Source of the DNA: Symsagittifera roscoffensis
Lineage: Eukaryota > Xenacoelomorpha > Acoela > Convolutidae
Assembly (NCBI RefSeq): GCF_963678635.1
Contig: NC_087063.1
Coordinates: forward strand, 84,803,574 to 84,867,573
Reading direction: 5' to 3'
DNA: 64,000 nt
Shown: positions 33,701 through 45,238 of the stretch, piece by piece
How the letters are laid out: each line of letters starts with the position of its first letter
How positions within the stretch are numbered: the first letter of the stretch is position 1
Position numbers and translations under genes: made by a program
The notes under the pieces: model-generated
Told to the model about the DNA's origin: nothing
The model's database searches: none
What the model saw: only the letters and a program-made list of their open reading frames with translations

Positions 33701-36700
33701 ACATCTCCCGGATGGACTGAAATTTGTGTATGCAATGGTAGCCTTACTTTCGGAGGGAAAATATGATGTGATCATATCAGCCCCGAATCGCATGATAGAA
33801 ATGGAGAACCTGAGGCCACTTAAGGCTGAACTGCCTGCAGTATGGTCAGATATCTCAAACGCGATGAGAGGGTTCAAGGACCACGCGCTACACATGTTAG
33901 TGTTTGACGAAGTGCTGGGGTTGGAACTGTCCAACTTCAGTCGGCAACTCAAACTGAAACCAGGAATAGATGACGACCATCGAGTGATCACGGCAATGTC
34001 CAACGACTTGTGGTTCCGAGCAATGGAAGTGGCGAGTAAAGACACGAGAAGAAAGAATTCACTGGAGACGAGAGCTCATCTGGAAGCGATGGTGCTGAGA
34101 ACCAAGCCGGAAGCAAACCAGTGGCTACACCTGAATCCTAGAGTAGCGGCATTGGGTGCAGATGCTTTTCAGCAAGGCCCAGTAATGATCACTAAGATAC
34201 ACGCCTACTTGTTGAAGGAGGTGAACCTGGCGGAAAATGCCGGAGAAAAGACAGCTGAGTTCGTGAACAGAATGTGTCAGATTACTCTGGAAACCTTCTG
34301 GACCCAGGAAGTGAAGGGACAGGAGGGATTTGAAAGGACAGACAGCATGCTAGAAGGGTTGGGAGCCGGAGGGACCGCGTCCTTCTTGGCAAAAGTTTAC
34401 CCAAAAGTCTCGCACTATTTGATAAAGGAATTCCTCCAAGCAGTAGTGAAAGTATCGATAGTGGAATTAATAGCCTTGTTCGTGACGTTCGGAGCGGAGA
34501 GTTTCGTAAAAGGACCGGCGATACTGCTTACGGATGGAATACAGAACCTGCGACTAGATGGACTTCTGACATTGATCGCAATAACCCACGGAAACTTGGG
34601 AGGACTGATGAAACTGGCACGTTGTCCAGAGCAGATGAAAGAGAGAGTGAGGAATCTGGATATGAAGAAATCCACGGACTCGTGGAACAAAATAAGAGGC
34701 CTGAGACACACTCTTATCCAGTATCTCTTGCAGCAAAATCGCTTTGGAACCGGAGAAGACGAGACAATTGAAAGAGAGGAAGATGTTAGACGACATGTTG
34801 GAGGCATGCCGCTATTAACAGATTTGAGCTTAGCTATGAGAATCGATCCCTTGGCGCTGATCAGAGGAGTCACGGAGTTCGTGACAGTGATCTATGGACC
34901 AGCAGTCACCTTTGCGTTCCCTGACGTTAAAGTGGAAGCATATAGGAGGTCGGTGCTGCACCTGAACCTCATATCGGCAGTGGACGGTAGTACACTGAAC
35001 TGGTGTGAGCAGCACGCATTGCGAGAGCTCATGAGTGAAGATCTGTTATTTGCGAAAATATCGGAGCCAGAGATGACAGTCATCAATTTTGACGATCACT
35101 TCTGTGACCGCATGGGAGAAGTAGAAAGAGGGCACATCGAGGTGTTTCCAAAGCTTTGGAATCTGAGGCCCTATGACAAAACGAATGGTGAAATGACCAG
35201 AGTGCCTCGTCTCACAGCAGCCTATCACAAAGTGAGAGAAGAGACGAAGGACTGGGGCGATTACAAGAAGCTACCGGAGGCAATCCCTGAATTCCCTCTG
35301 ATAAGAAGGATGCTGCTCGGAGCAGTCTCCGTAGTACAAACTCCTATATTGAGAGCATTCGAAACCAATGAAAGGAGAGTAGGGAATTTCTCGGTGACGA
35401 TGGATCCATGCTTCGTGGGGAGAAATGCCGCCGTGTTACAGTACACACGATTTGCGTACACGGATCAAGCGACGAGAAGGCGAATAAGCAACGCCGCTAC
35501 TCCCAAGCCTGGAAGATTTGATGAGGAATGGAAGGAACTAGGCTTAGCTCCGATGAGAATGAGAGGCAGGACAGAATTGCCTGAAGCGTCATTGATCCTG
35601 ACCAGTGTGAGGAAGGAGATGAAAGTTGGAGGAGTATTGCAGACGAGAACTTTCCTAGCACCCTTCGGCTGCGAAGAAATCAAAGTGGTCCATGGAGAAG
35701 AGGAAGATAAATCGGCCGGTACATTGCTCATACCGAGATTCCGTGAAGAAGCCGACAATGACGAACAAGGACCATCGAACTCGAATAAGGATAAGTCAGA
35801 AGGAGATGACGGACAGGGTGGAAGCCGTCAGACTGAAGAACCCATGCAACAAGATCAAGCTGGTGGGGAAGACGACAGGGCATCGACAGGAGGAACATCC
35901 AGCCTGGATTTTAACATCTTCAGTGATCTTGAAAACAATGCGGATACGTTGGAAGCGACTGAGCCAGCGGATGAAGGCACCTCGACGCTGGAGCCTCCGT
36001 CAGCCTTTATGGAAATGAAACGGAATTTGCCGGAGAGCAGCTCTCCTGGCAATTCAAGAAATAACGACCAGAGAATCCTCATGGAATCACCTCGGAGGAG
36101 AAGAATAGAGGCCTCAGCCAGAGTACCTTTCTTGGGAACGCTGCCCGAAGAAGAATGGGAAGTACATCACCGAGACCACGAGAGTAGGACGGGATGTAAG
36201 CTGGACAGAGTGGCGTTCATGGAAGAAGTCTGGACTGTGGTTCAGAGCTATGGGACCCAATCCATCCTCAAAACAGGTCTCAATCAACCCTTGATGAGAG
36301 AAGTACTTGACAAGCTTGATGAGTGTGAAGGGAGACTGAGTGAGTTATTGATCGACTCAGCCACTGATGAGAGTGAAGCGAATTCTCCCATCAAGATGAC
36401 ACCGCAGGACGATGATGGAGAGGTGGTGTACCTGTCAAGGACCAGGAGAGGAACGATGCGATCGAAAATGGTGATTGATAAAATCAATGCGATGAAAATG
36501 AAGTTAGGCAGCAGAGTGATGCCGAGGAGAATTGGAAAGACAAAAGTGGATTCAGAAATATCGATGAAAGCTGGTAACTCAGCGAAAAGGAAGCGAGTCG
36601 AAGAAGTCATGGATTTGGGGCAAGGTGATTATCAATTGTCTGGCACAGATAGAATATTAACTGATATAGCGATGGTGCCACCCATTCTCATGGCAGGGAT

Positions 36701-37187
36701 AAAGTCAACCGGTTATAAATCTAAAAGGAGTGACCGCCCTCTGACTGGAGCAACTTTAGAAATGGAAATACTCAGTCAATGTGGAGAGAGTAAAATGAGG
36801 GACTTCAAACCATCTCCCATGAATCATGGAAAGGGAAGTGTTGCAGGACAACTAACACCAGTGGAATACAACAGACTAACAGTGTCTGAGACAGTGTCGA
36901 TAGATGAACCCACCGGTGGATACATGGAGATGTTGGAATACCGAAACTCGGCTAGAGGGTATGTAATGGCCCTGGAAGAAGAAAAAGCCATGGAGGGTTA
37001 TCTGGAAACAATGTTGCAAGGCACCACCCTCAAGCAGAAGGCGTATGGAACTTTGGCGTCGTCTGACGTACAGGCGGAGACGATCGAGCAGTTAGTGAGC
37101 CTTCCATGGAAAGCAGTAGTATTGAGGTATTTCGAAGAAGAAATGAGGACTACGCCAAGAATACATGCTCTCGTGGCAGTACCTTAG
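30753..37187 (+). CDS. Giant ORF with SGNH hydrolase domain, one in-frame TAG
   Basis: 2,145 codons in one frame from the ATG at 30753, interrupted only by TAG at 31278-31280. Counting from that ATG: helical N-terminus; basic PPKRAKV (about residue 150); coiled coil after the TAG; then an SGNH/GDSL esterase-type domain. This has all four blocks: GDSL (Ser 411), FGGAT (Gly 431), GTND (Asn 460) and DGIH (Asp 554, His 557). A second GIND (residue 920) after a hydrophobic strand could be a degenerate repeat. The rest to residue 1,600 is unrecognised. The C-terminal third is acidic and low-complexity, with basic KRKR near 36590. SGNH domains hydrolyse ester bonds and occur in ORF1 of some non-LTR elements, but their presence in an LTR element is unusual. 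No signal peptide or clear envelope features are seen. Confidence 0.85.
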
Positions 37188-37285
37188 GTAAGGACAGAGT
37201 TACAACTCAGGCTCACCTGGTGCATGATGGGACTGACTCGCGAAGAATATGATCAGAGGAAAGAAAAAGGTCAAAAGAAGAAAAG

Positions 37286-39697
37286 GTGTTCCTTATGACG
37301 AATCTGAGGGATCTGATAGTCCAGGAGGGAGCAGCAGTAGCGTGTGCGAAGCGGAGAGATGCTCTCTGTTTCATTAGATTCCTGATAGAGCAGATTTCAG
37401 TACCTGCATTAAACACTTGTGTTAAAATGTTGAGGGAAGGCGATGAGCGAACGAAAGCCTTGTTCTTGCTAGCACTGCTGGACATGCAGCAAAGTAAACC
37501 GATGAGGGTGAACATGAAAGAACCTGAAGAATTGGAACCGATGAAAAAGATAGATGAGATCAGAAGATTCTCAAACAAGGAGCTGAGACTCACTAAAGAA
37601 TCTATGGGAGCATTGCCGAAGTCCAGTGAATACTGTGGACCGATCAAGAACAAGTCATATAGCTATGTATCTGGGATCTTAGGGATAGCGTACAATCCTT
37701 TCCTGAGTGAAGACATACGTGATTGCTTCTTTGATTATGAGCAGGCGGTGTTACTAAGATTCTGGACGTCCAGAATTGTAACGATTAAAAGCGTCAACAA
37801 TTCACAGGCCAAATTGGGACTGGTCTTGGAAGAAGAGGTGACTGCACCTTCAGTACCAAAATCCGACAAGAGAGTGGAGTTTGGGTTGGGATTCTCAGAT
37901 GAATTACTGAGAACGAGCTTGATGGCAGTGTGGGAATTGATGAGACCATCATGGTGTCCTAGTCCCAACGCTGACTCAATATTACGGGCGACACAAGACA
38001 TACAGAGGGAACTGAATGCAGACTGTAACCTGCGTGACCTCAACATCATATATAAAGTGATGATAACAGCCTCTAAGAGCAACGGAGAAGATAGAGTGGA
38101 GTTGCCTGGCTGGGGACCAGAAGACTGGGTCAAACCTGGTAGCTGTCTGGCGGAAGTCTGTGGACTAGAGGGTCACGTTTGTGGAAGTCTAGACTGTGTG
38201 AAAACCCTGGAGAAACAACACAAGCAGTTGACAGTATTGTTTGGAAATGTAGTGATGAAAGCAAGAACGGAAACGGAACTGATAGCAGATTGGCACTGAG
38301 GAACCGATGTGAATCTAGTGACAGCACTAGGGTTCTACAGCATGTTTGGTTCTTTAGAGTCACTATTGAATCTAGAACAGAAACATGAGATGGTCACAGC
38401 CATCAGCGTAGAAGTATTCCCAGGAGTTCTGCAGACTGAGCAGAAGTATATAGGAAAATGGAGGGAAGCAATCGAAACAGAGATGAATATCAGACACAGC
38501 GAAACTTATTGTAGACCATCAGGAGCACGATATTTGGTGGGCTCAACGTTGGCTCCAATGTGCAAGAGCAGATATCCTGTACATTTCGTAGCTGTGGACG
38601 TAAAGAGTACAAGAATGATTGTGGATCAAGCCTTCTCTGCGCCGAAGTGTGTGAGATTAGCGAGGATGTCTGAAAAGTCTTACGAGTTACTATGTAAGAT
38701 GTTCTCAGCAATTCCAGAGAGAACCAAAGAAGAGTTGGAGTCAATACTAGGAAAGAAGTTCATGGGATATGTGAGCGGGAACTTCAGTGACTTCGAAAAA
38801 CAGAAACAGGGAGGATCAACTGTCACAGATTACAATGCAGTAGATGAGAATGATGAAATCCACCGAGTGATGATGGAAGTGGAACCATTGCTGGAAGCTT
38901 CGGGAAAACGTAATTGGAGGAGCATCATGTTGACGCATGATGAGTTTCCTTGCCACTGCTTGCTGCAGACCTGGTGGTATCCCAAGCGTAGTAATCTGAT
39001 GTTGATCTGGGACTCTGGAGAGCTGCTCTCCATGGGTTTACCAGATTCATCACAACCCGTGACAATAGTGATAGTGGGAGTTATGATGGCGATACGATGG
39101 CTGGAAGCTCATGTAAGAGAAAATAATAGACAAGAGGCACCAACGAGAGAACAATTGCGGAAATTAGATTGTCTGAAAGATTTAGATCTTTTTGAGACAA
39201 TGTGCAAAGTTCTAAACATTCCGATGGAAGTGAAGAAGATATGGGCAAGAAAACGATTGATGCCATTGTGCAGAGCTAACATGACTGCATGGTTGTACGA
39301 GTATGCGAAAAAGCATATGTCGAAACATGGCAGAGTGTACAGTGAATATCAGCTGGACATTGGGGCAGGAGCTTTCAAGCGAGCTTTCGTGACTCATCGG
39401 AATGCAGTGACCACCGCTGTGAAAAGAATTTCCAGGACGAGCGAGCGTAGTGGAAATGAGAAGGCAGAGATGCTGAAAGAAGATTTGGAGAGAAACGTGA
39501 CGTTGTGTCTCCACAACAGCTTCTGTAGAAACAGAGAATCAAACGTGGATCCCCTACCTTGCTGTAAACAGAGGGTGGAAGAGCAGAAGTGTTGGAGGAT
39601 GGCTTCCAACAGCGTCAGGATAGTCAATGACGTGCTACAAGACACGGAAACCGAAAGTGCGGAGTCAGTGTCACAGGAGGAGGAAATGGAGCATTGA
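37286..39697 (+). CDS. Third element ORF, unknown function, one in-frame TGA
   Basis: About 800 codons in one frame (first ATG 37295), interrupted by TGA at 38297-38299, after which the frame is open to 39697. It lies in another frame than the SGNH ORF. The 98 bases between them contain GTAAGG and remain open in the SGNH frame after its TAG, so the two may once have been joined. I recognise no domain. Cys-rich patches occur (CGLEGHVCGSLDC; PCCKQR near the end). One hydrophobic stretch near 39060-39100 (TIVIVGVMMAI) is short, and there is no signal peptide or furin-type site, so an envelope protein is not supported. The amino-acid usage and lack of runs look like a real protein. Confidence 0.65.
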
Positions 39698-40514
39698 CGA
39701 ATGGTCGAGAAAACAAGAGGCAGCGAGAAAGAAAATTAGAAGAATTTAGAAGTTTTAGAACTTCTAAACGACGAAAAAAGAAGAGAACAAAGGGATGATG
39801 AAGAAAAGTCAAAACTCAGAATTGTTTTGTGTGTGTGAAAAACTCAAGTGAGAAACCAAGCAACCAAGTTGCAATTGAAAACTGAAACATTTAGTTGAGT
39901 TTTGAAATTGTTGCATTTAAAATTTGCATTTTAATTTTAACAGAAGTGGCTTTAGAGACACTTATTATTTTTTTAGAAAGGCTTAAGGGAAGAGTATATT
40001 TAAATATTCCAGCCTGCATGATTGTTTTTAATCACTTAGGAAGATTGATCACTTTGTGGTGACGTGGAAGGCTTGAGTAATCTCTTGAAGAGGGAGGTTG
40101 TTGCATTGTTCTTTCTAACCACAAAGTTTCTTAGTTTTAATATTCAGGACAATAAACAAGCAAGATTTCCGAAGGGAAAGAGCGTAGTAGGATAATTTTA
40201 GCTTGTTGGTTGGCAGGACTGTCCTGCAAGCCAACACCTTTTGAATATAAGAGAAGAAGTTTTAATCGGAACATTGACACTGGAAGTCAGAAAAAATGTT
40301 TTATCTTAAGTCATATCCTCAGAGTGCAGGTTAATGAGAGAATTTGAAGGCTATAGAGATGTAGTATGATGCCATTTATATTCTGCAGTGAGTCGATGTG
40401 ACGTGGATAAAAGAAAATTTCGTGCAGTTTGTAAATTCTGTTCGATGACACTGTAACCATTTTACGAATATTGCGCGATTCAATGAGGAGATTGACCGGA
40501 CTGTCCGGGGAGTA
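39698..40514 (+). other. 3' untranslated region of the giant element
   Basis: AT-rich, no gene. It contains AATAAA at 40151-40156 and a near-palindrome at 40206-40234 (TTGGTTGGCAGGAC against GTCCTGCAAGCCAA). It ends in TGTCCGGGGAGTA at 40502-40514, directly before the 3' LTR. That short purine-rich stretch is in the polypurine-tract position. Confidence 0.65.
40502..40514 (+). promoter_or_regulatory. Candidate polypurine tract
   Basis: CCGGGGAG abuts the TGTGACATTCG start of the 3' LTR, where plus-strand DNA synthesis would be primed. The motif TGTCCGGGGAG also occurs four times inside pol. Confidence 0.45.
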
Positions 40515-41442
40515 TGTGACATTCGACCAGAATGGCCAAAATGCAATCTCTGCAGACTTCGAAATTTTAGCAGTGAACCTTCCAAGTTAATGATTTTGAA
40601 GGATTAACGACGTTATTCGGATGATTAGCAGAACGGTGAAGGTCAGGATATTCCCGTATTTTGAAATTTTAAATTTTCGAAGTGATGACGTAACATTTCT
40701 GAGAAATGCTGAAACGGCCATTTTTAACAAAAAACGAGTGAAAAAACACAACAACGTTAGTTGCGCTGACGAGAACAACGAGAATCGTGATTGAAAAACA
40801 GCAGCAGATTGCAGAGAACGTTCCGAGTTGCAACTATTGTGCTGCTACAATAGTTGCAAGGCCGTTGCAAACAACGGTGAAGGGTAAGAAACCAGCCTTC
40901 CGGATTAGGAAGAAATCAAGATCAACGGGCTTGATTCAGCGGATTCAAGAATCCGGAAGGGTCTCGGGACGGAAAACTTTTATTGACTCATATGAACTTT
41001 TAGCATCCTGTCATGTCCTGACTTGAATTTAGTTGATATTTGGATTAGTTTTGACAAGGATGAGGTGCTAAGAGTTGGGGGGGGGGGGGGGGGGAGGGTT
41101 GATCCATCTTCGATGGAGATGATGATTTTTATCTACTGAACAAAAACAATAGTAATATAATAAGTAGTAGCCCTGTTTTTAGGAGTGACCTCGTGGTCTA
41201 GGGATACTGAGACCCAGCCATGAGCTCACTATCTTTGCATGTAATTCAGTTAATTTGAGCGTTCTGGTCGAAGCCGGAGAACAGTAACGTTTTTGTCGAC
41301 CCGATGTTGGAAAAGACCACCGAAAAGTACTGGCTTGGTAGAGACGGTGAAAAACATGCAAAGCTCTGTTTAGACGCTAGCCAGTCGTCTTAAGACTTAG
41401 TTTTGTTATCCGTCGATATGTATCTTCCGGGCGAATGTTACA
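40515..41442 (+). mobile_element. 3' LTR of the giant element
   Basis: A 928 bp LTR with the same ends as the 5' LTR, not followed by leader sequence. It carries an 18-G run at 41077-41094, where the other LTR copies have 6-7 G, and a short insertion after CACTATC. It is otherwise almost identical to the other three LTRs. Confidence 0.9.
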
Positions 41443-42859
41443 ATATGAGTTTTTTTCGACATGTTTTTAACGTTTGTTCTATCGCAAAGCGTGCTAAGCC
41501 CCGCTTCGTCTCTTTGTAGAATGTGACATGTGACTGTTTTTTTGCTAAATGTTAGCCTGGCTGAATGTTAGCTGCTAACAACCATCCGTGGTCCTACTAC
41601 CTTATGTTGCCACATCAATTATTGCGACAGTTTCTTTTCAGTTGTTAACAGTGAAAAATATTTCTGTTCACACCACCAAAGCAAGGCAAGTAAACTGCTC
41701 TTCTCGTAGGTTTTGATGGAATTTCTGTTTTTGGTGTTCTCACAATGATCTTCTATTTACTAAGTTTTACTTCTCCTTATTGTTATCCGCCTGCTGCTGG
41801 TATACTACGCCTGTACTATTTATTGTACTGGTCTGGGCTGTGCTGTGCCTCAATTGCGCAACTATGCTACCTTGTGATGTAACTGCATTGCTAGAGTATA
41901 AAAGTACCACCGCCAGTGTATTGTCGAGTTAGGCTTATTAGTCACCCTGTCTATAACTATGATACAATAGAGAACAGCGGTTACAGACCTAGACTTAGCC
42001 AGTACTGATACTATACCATACTATACTATACTATGCATTCTTCGCAATCATTCAATTCACCCTCTGTTCAGTTGCTTTGATTAATAATGCTTCCTCTGTG
42101 AACTTAAAGTTTAGACACCCTGTTTTTTTTTACGACAGCTCGAGCCAACAATATGTGTAGTTTGCTAACTAATTTCAGGCACGTTAGGAGCTCACAACAC
42201 GCCTAATTTTTCGTAATTGTAGTTTTAATCGACATTTAACTTCGTATTCTTTTGTTCATACCGGATATGCTAATTTTCTAAGTTCCTAGGCCATAACCAT
42301 CCGAGGCCAGTTAAGGAAAGTAGAAATATTCATTGATTTGATCTTATATACTAGTAGTTTTGTTGATTTTTTTATTGCCTTGAGAAACATAAATAATTCC
42401 GCATCCTCAAATCCAAAACACTAGCAAAAGTATCATAGATTATTTTTAGCATTGCGATAAGCAAGGGTATTTTAATCGGGAGCTAGATTTTTTACTTGTA
42501 AATAACTTTATTCACAGGACTCGTCTGGACTCACCCCTTTAATTAGTTTTTTTTTAATTTCTGTTTAGTGTTTGATTTATGCCTACATTTTGTAATTTTC
42601 GGCCTATTTTTTCATCGGTTTAATCACCGAATATTTTTGGACGTTTCAAGATCAACAAAATTTCAGCACCCCCTTCGCACTTTTCAAATTGCTTGTATGT
42701 TTACCAATCTATTTGTTGAATTTTCGTTTTAGAAAATTTTTTCACTTTTTGCAAAAATTTTAGTTTTCTTAGAAACTTCTGATTTTCAAAAAAGGAGAAT
42801 TAATTGAAAGACCGCTTATTCCTATGTGTGCCCGCATACTCATCTAGAGTCTTTTTTAC
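41443..42859. other. Non-coding flank of the giant element
   Basis: No gene is seen. It contains TATAAAAG at 41897-41904, which could be a promoter or part of another LTR; an ACTAT microsatellite at about 42007-42034; and TTGCGATAAGCAA at 42452-42464, a member of the hairpin repeat found again at 59275 and 62594. The rest is T-rich. Confidence 0.6.
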
Positions 42860-43500
42860 TTGATCCTCTGACTGCAGCTTTCGAAAAAATGTGGGGAATG
42901 TTTGAGCCATATTTTTGATTTTTCATTCGTTTTCTCGAAAAAAACTTTACAATCTGAGTTTTTGGTTTCAATGGATCGAACTATTTCTAAAAGCTCCTCT
43001 TCATAAGTGGCTCTGACTATTTTTTTTTTGCATATAAATGTATGGCCCTCGGAATAGTTAAATTTTTGATTTTTCAACCGTTTTTTTAAATAAATTTTTT
43101 GAATTCTCTCGAAAACTACCCTGCCATACCGGAGATATTGGGTTCAATTCTCAGAACGACGGGCTTCGGTAGGTGCACTTTCTCAAGCGACTACACGCAA
43201 GCTTTTTGTTCCAAAAGTTTTGCCCCTCGGAAAAGTCAAAATTTGATTTGTGACCGCTTCGTTTTGAAAAAGTTTTTTTTTGATCTTTCTTGAAAACTAC
43301 CCTCCCAAGTCTGAGATTTTGGGTTCAATCGAAATTAAAGGTTGCGTGGATCCCTTCTGAAAAATGTTGTTGCTCAATTTTTTCACATTAAAAGCTCTGA
43401 TTCTGGAAATCGTCAAATTTTTGATTTATTGACAGTTTTTTTGACATTTCTCGCTTGCTATCCTGCCAAATCTGATATAATAAGGAAAGGTTTTGAATTA
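42860..43500. repeat. Degenerate T-rich tandem repeat
   Basis: About four diverged copies, with a period of roughly 150-200 bp. Each holds a TTTTTGATTT-like stretch, CTCGAAAACTACCCTGCCA-like and TCTGAGATTTTGGGTTCAAT-like segments. Copies lie near 42880, 43085, 43285 and 43445. Related sequence continues at 45300-45570 on the other side of the antisense retroelement. Confidence 0.6.
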
Positions 43501-43573
43501 ACCATCGGTATAAAGTATAGAGAAATACTGAGAGTGTACAATTTATGCTGGAATGATATTCGATGAGGAATGT

Positions 43574-45238
43574 TTATTGATTGTGGCACAAAATGTTTAT
43601 GTTGGTGTCTCGGGTACTACAGGACGTGTATTGCTGTTTCTTCCGGTGTCCTCTCAAGGCTATCAAGGCAGTTTTCAGGATGGTGAAGGAGAGCTTCTTC
43701 CGGATATAGTTCATAGTGTCCGCATACGTACAGTTCAGCTTCTCACTCGTTTTTTCCGCCAGTATAGCATGATATTGCTCTGCCTCCTCACCCATGGCGC
43801 CGTTGGTCGCAAAAATCAAGGGGGTAAAAGAGGCATGCTCTACCTGCAGAACGCGGTCGTTGTATTCGACTTTTTTCCGATTCTCATGAGTCTTTAGGAG
43901 TGGCTTCAGTTTTCGGTTCCTATTACTTGGAGCGTTCGGGTGTGTGGAACGGACGTCAAGAAACATTTTCTGCAGCGGCGCCGAAAAACCTCGACAAGAA
44001 ATATCCAGTCTTGCATTGTCTTCCAGATTGCTTCCACTTGCAAGTTCTTCATTTCCCGTCACATCCTTGCACACGTTACGTAAAAAGTCGGCTTCGACGT
44101 CGCGGACAGCGTTGTGACGCATTATGACGAAACTACCCAATTTACAAATCAAGGCATGGTCGACATCATTTGCCGCGCCACACTCACAAGTTTGAGCCAT
44201 TCCTTTCAGGTGCCATCCTTATCGGAGACCTAGCGCATCCCGGAACTCGTCTCTGTTCATGTAAAAATTCTGTTCACTAGATGGCAGACAAGTCAGCCAT
44301 GCGGATGTTCCTTTTGGCTGTAGCAGGTCTAGCGTGCGCTTCATTTCATTCTCACTTCGGGAATACACAATTTCGAGGGCTTCTTTTGCATGTTTACGGT
44401 TCGATCCTGAAATTTCTGCTCGTCCAGTTCTATTCGTGTAGTCAATAAGATCTTGTTTACCAATAATTGCGTTTTTCAGCGTGTTTGTCAGCTTGACAGA
44501 GTTTTCATAGAAACGAGACGCACATTCTGTTGGATTTATCAGACCTAAACCACCAGCTGAGCATGGCAATGCTATGATGTCCCGTTCTAGATCACTGAGA
44601 GTTCTGTCGACTAAAAGAGAAATAACGTTCCTGAGTGTGGCTTCAAGTGGCTGCATGTGCAGTTCAGAACCAGGAATAGTCCTCATTATAAAATTCCACC
44701 GACTCTGGATCACCTTGACGAGAGCAATATAGTCAAGATGGGGCTCCGTTTTGGCCGCTGCTTCCAGCGAAGACAACTCATTCGACCGTTCTTCAACTTT
44801 GTCTCGTAGATAGTCGTTTGTGAAGTTCTGGCTGCCAATTGCCGCTCCCAAGTATGGACGTCCTTCGCTTGTGATGTTGATATTCGTGTTCTCAAAGACC
44901 TGCTTGGCTTGCTCTCGGAGATCCTCGCTTTTTATTACTAACCAACATTTCGACGGTTTCGGAAAATACCCAAGCTTGGGGCCGATACTGGTCAAAAGAT
45001 CAAACCACTCACGGAGTTGAACTAGCTTCCCAAGGCCTCCGGCGTCGTCAGCGAACCACTCTTGATGACACCCAATTTTGTTTAGACTGACAAGGAGTTT
45101 TTTCAAGCTCAGCGCATAAAATGCCATCGCTAAATTATCTCCTTGAGTGGTGCCTTCCTGTGATAAAATTTCTACTGCTTCGCGTAGAATGAGTCTGGCT
45201 GGCAACCGATAAGTATCTGATATAATAGGGTCAATCAA
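43574..45238 (-). pseudogene. REL-type retroelement, RT and endonuclease part
   Basis: Minus-strand protein fragment of a non-LTR-like retroelement. RT core: EGTTQGDNLAMAFYAL, WFADDAG (the catalytic Asp pair) and GYFPKPSKCW. Then a thumb-like region; a Cys-His finger, CECG...H-A-L-I-C...RHN (44180-44100); and ARLDI...FLDVRS, which fits the D...D-x-R core of a restriction-like endonuclease, as in R2-type elements. An in-frame TAA at 44219-44221 replaces the Tyr of the LRYGW motif seen in the sister element; otherwise the frame is open from 45238 to 43574. The 5' part, including the first RT blocks, is missing. T-rich repeats lie on both sides. Confidence 0.82.

Larger units (their letters stand above)
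16871..41442 (+). mobile_element. Giant Ty3/gypsy-type LTR retrotransposon, about 24.6 kb
   Basis: In order: 5' LTR (16871-17779), long leader (17780-20829), gag (20830-24246), protease (from about 24207), RT-RNase H-integrase-macro (to 30352), SGNH-containing ORF (30753-37187), ORF of unknown function (37286-39697), 3' untranslated region and 3' LTR (40515-41442). The order RT, RNase H, integrase and the GPF/Y-like integrase tail are typical of Ty3/gypsy. LTR retrotransposons of this type are usually 5-10 kb, so this is exceptionally long. No clear 4-6 bp target duplication is seen: the flanks are ACATA and ATATG. The two LTRs differ by very few substitutions, so insertion or gene conversion is recent. 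Confidence 0.88.

Noticed and set aside
37286-39697. Envelope gene in the 3' ORF
   Set aside because: No signal peptide, cleavage site or solid membrane anchor is visible.
20830-39697. Alternative genetic code with TAG read as Gln
   Set aside because: One stop is TGA and another TAG ends a frame before a frame change. The REL element shows TAA for Tyr. Nonsense changes explain these more simply.
40515-41442. Solo LTR
   Set aside because: It lies directly after the element's 3' region and a purine-rich tract and matches the 5' LTR, so a 3' LTR is the better call.
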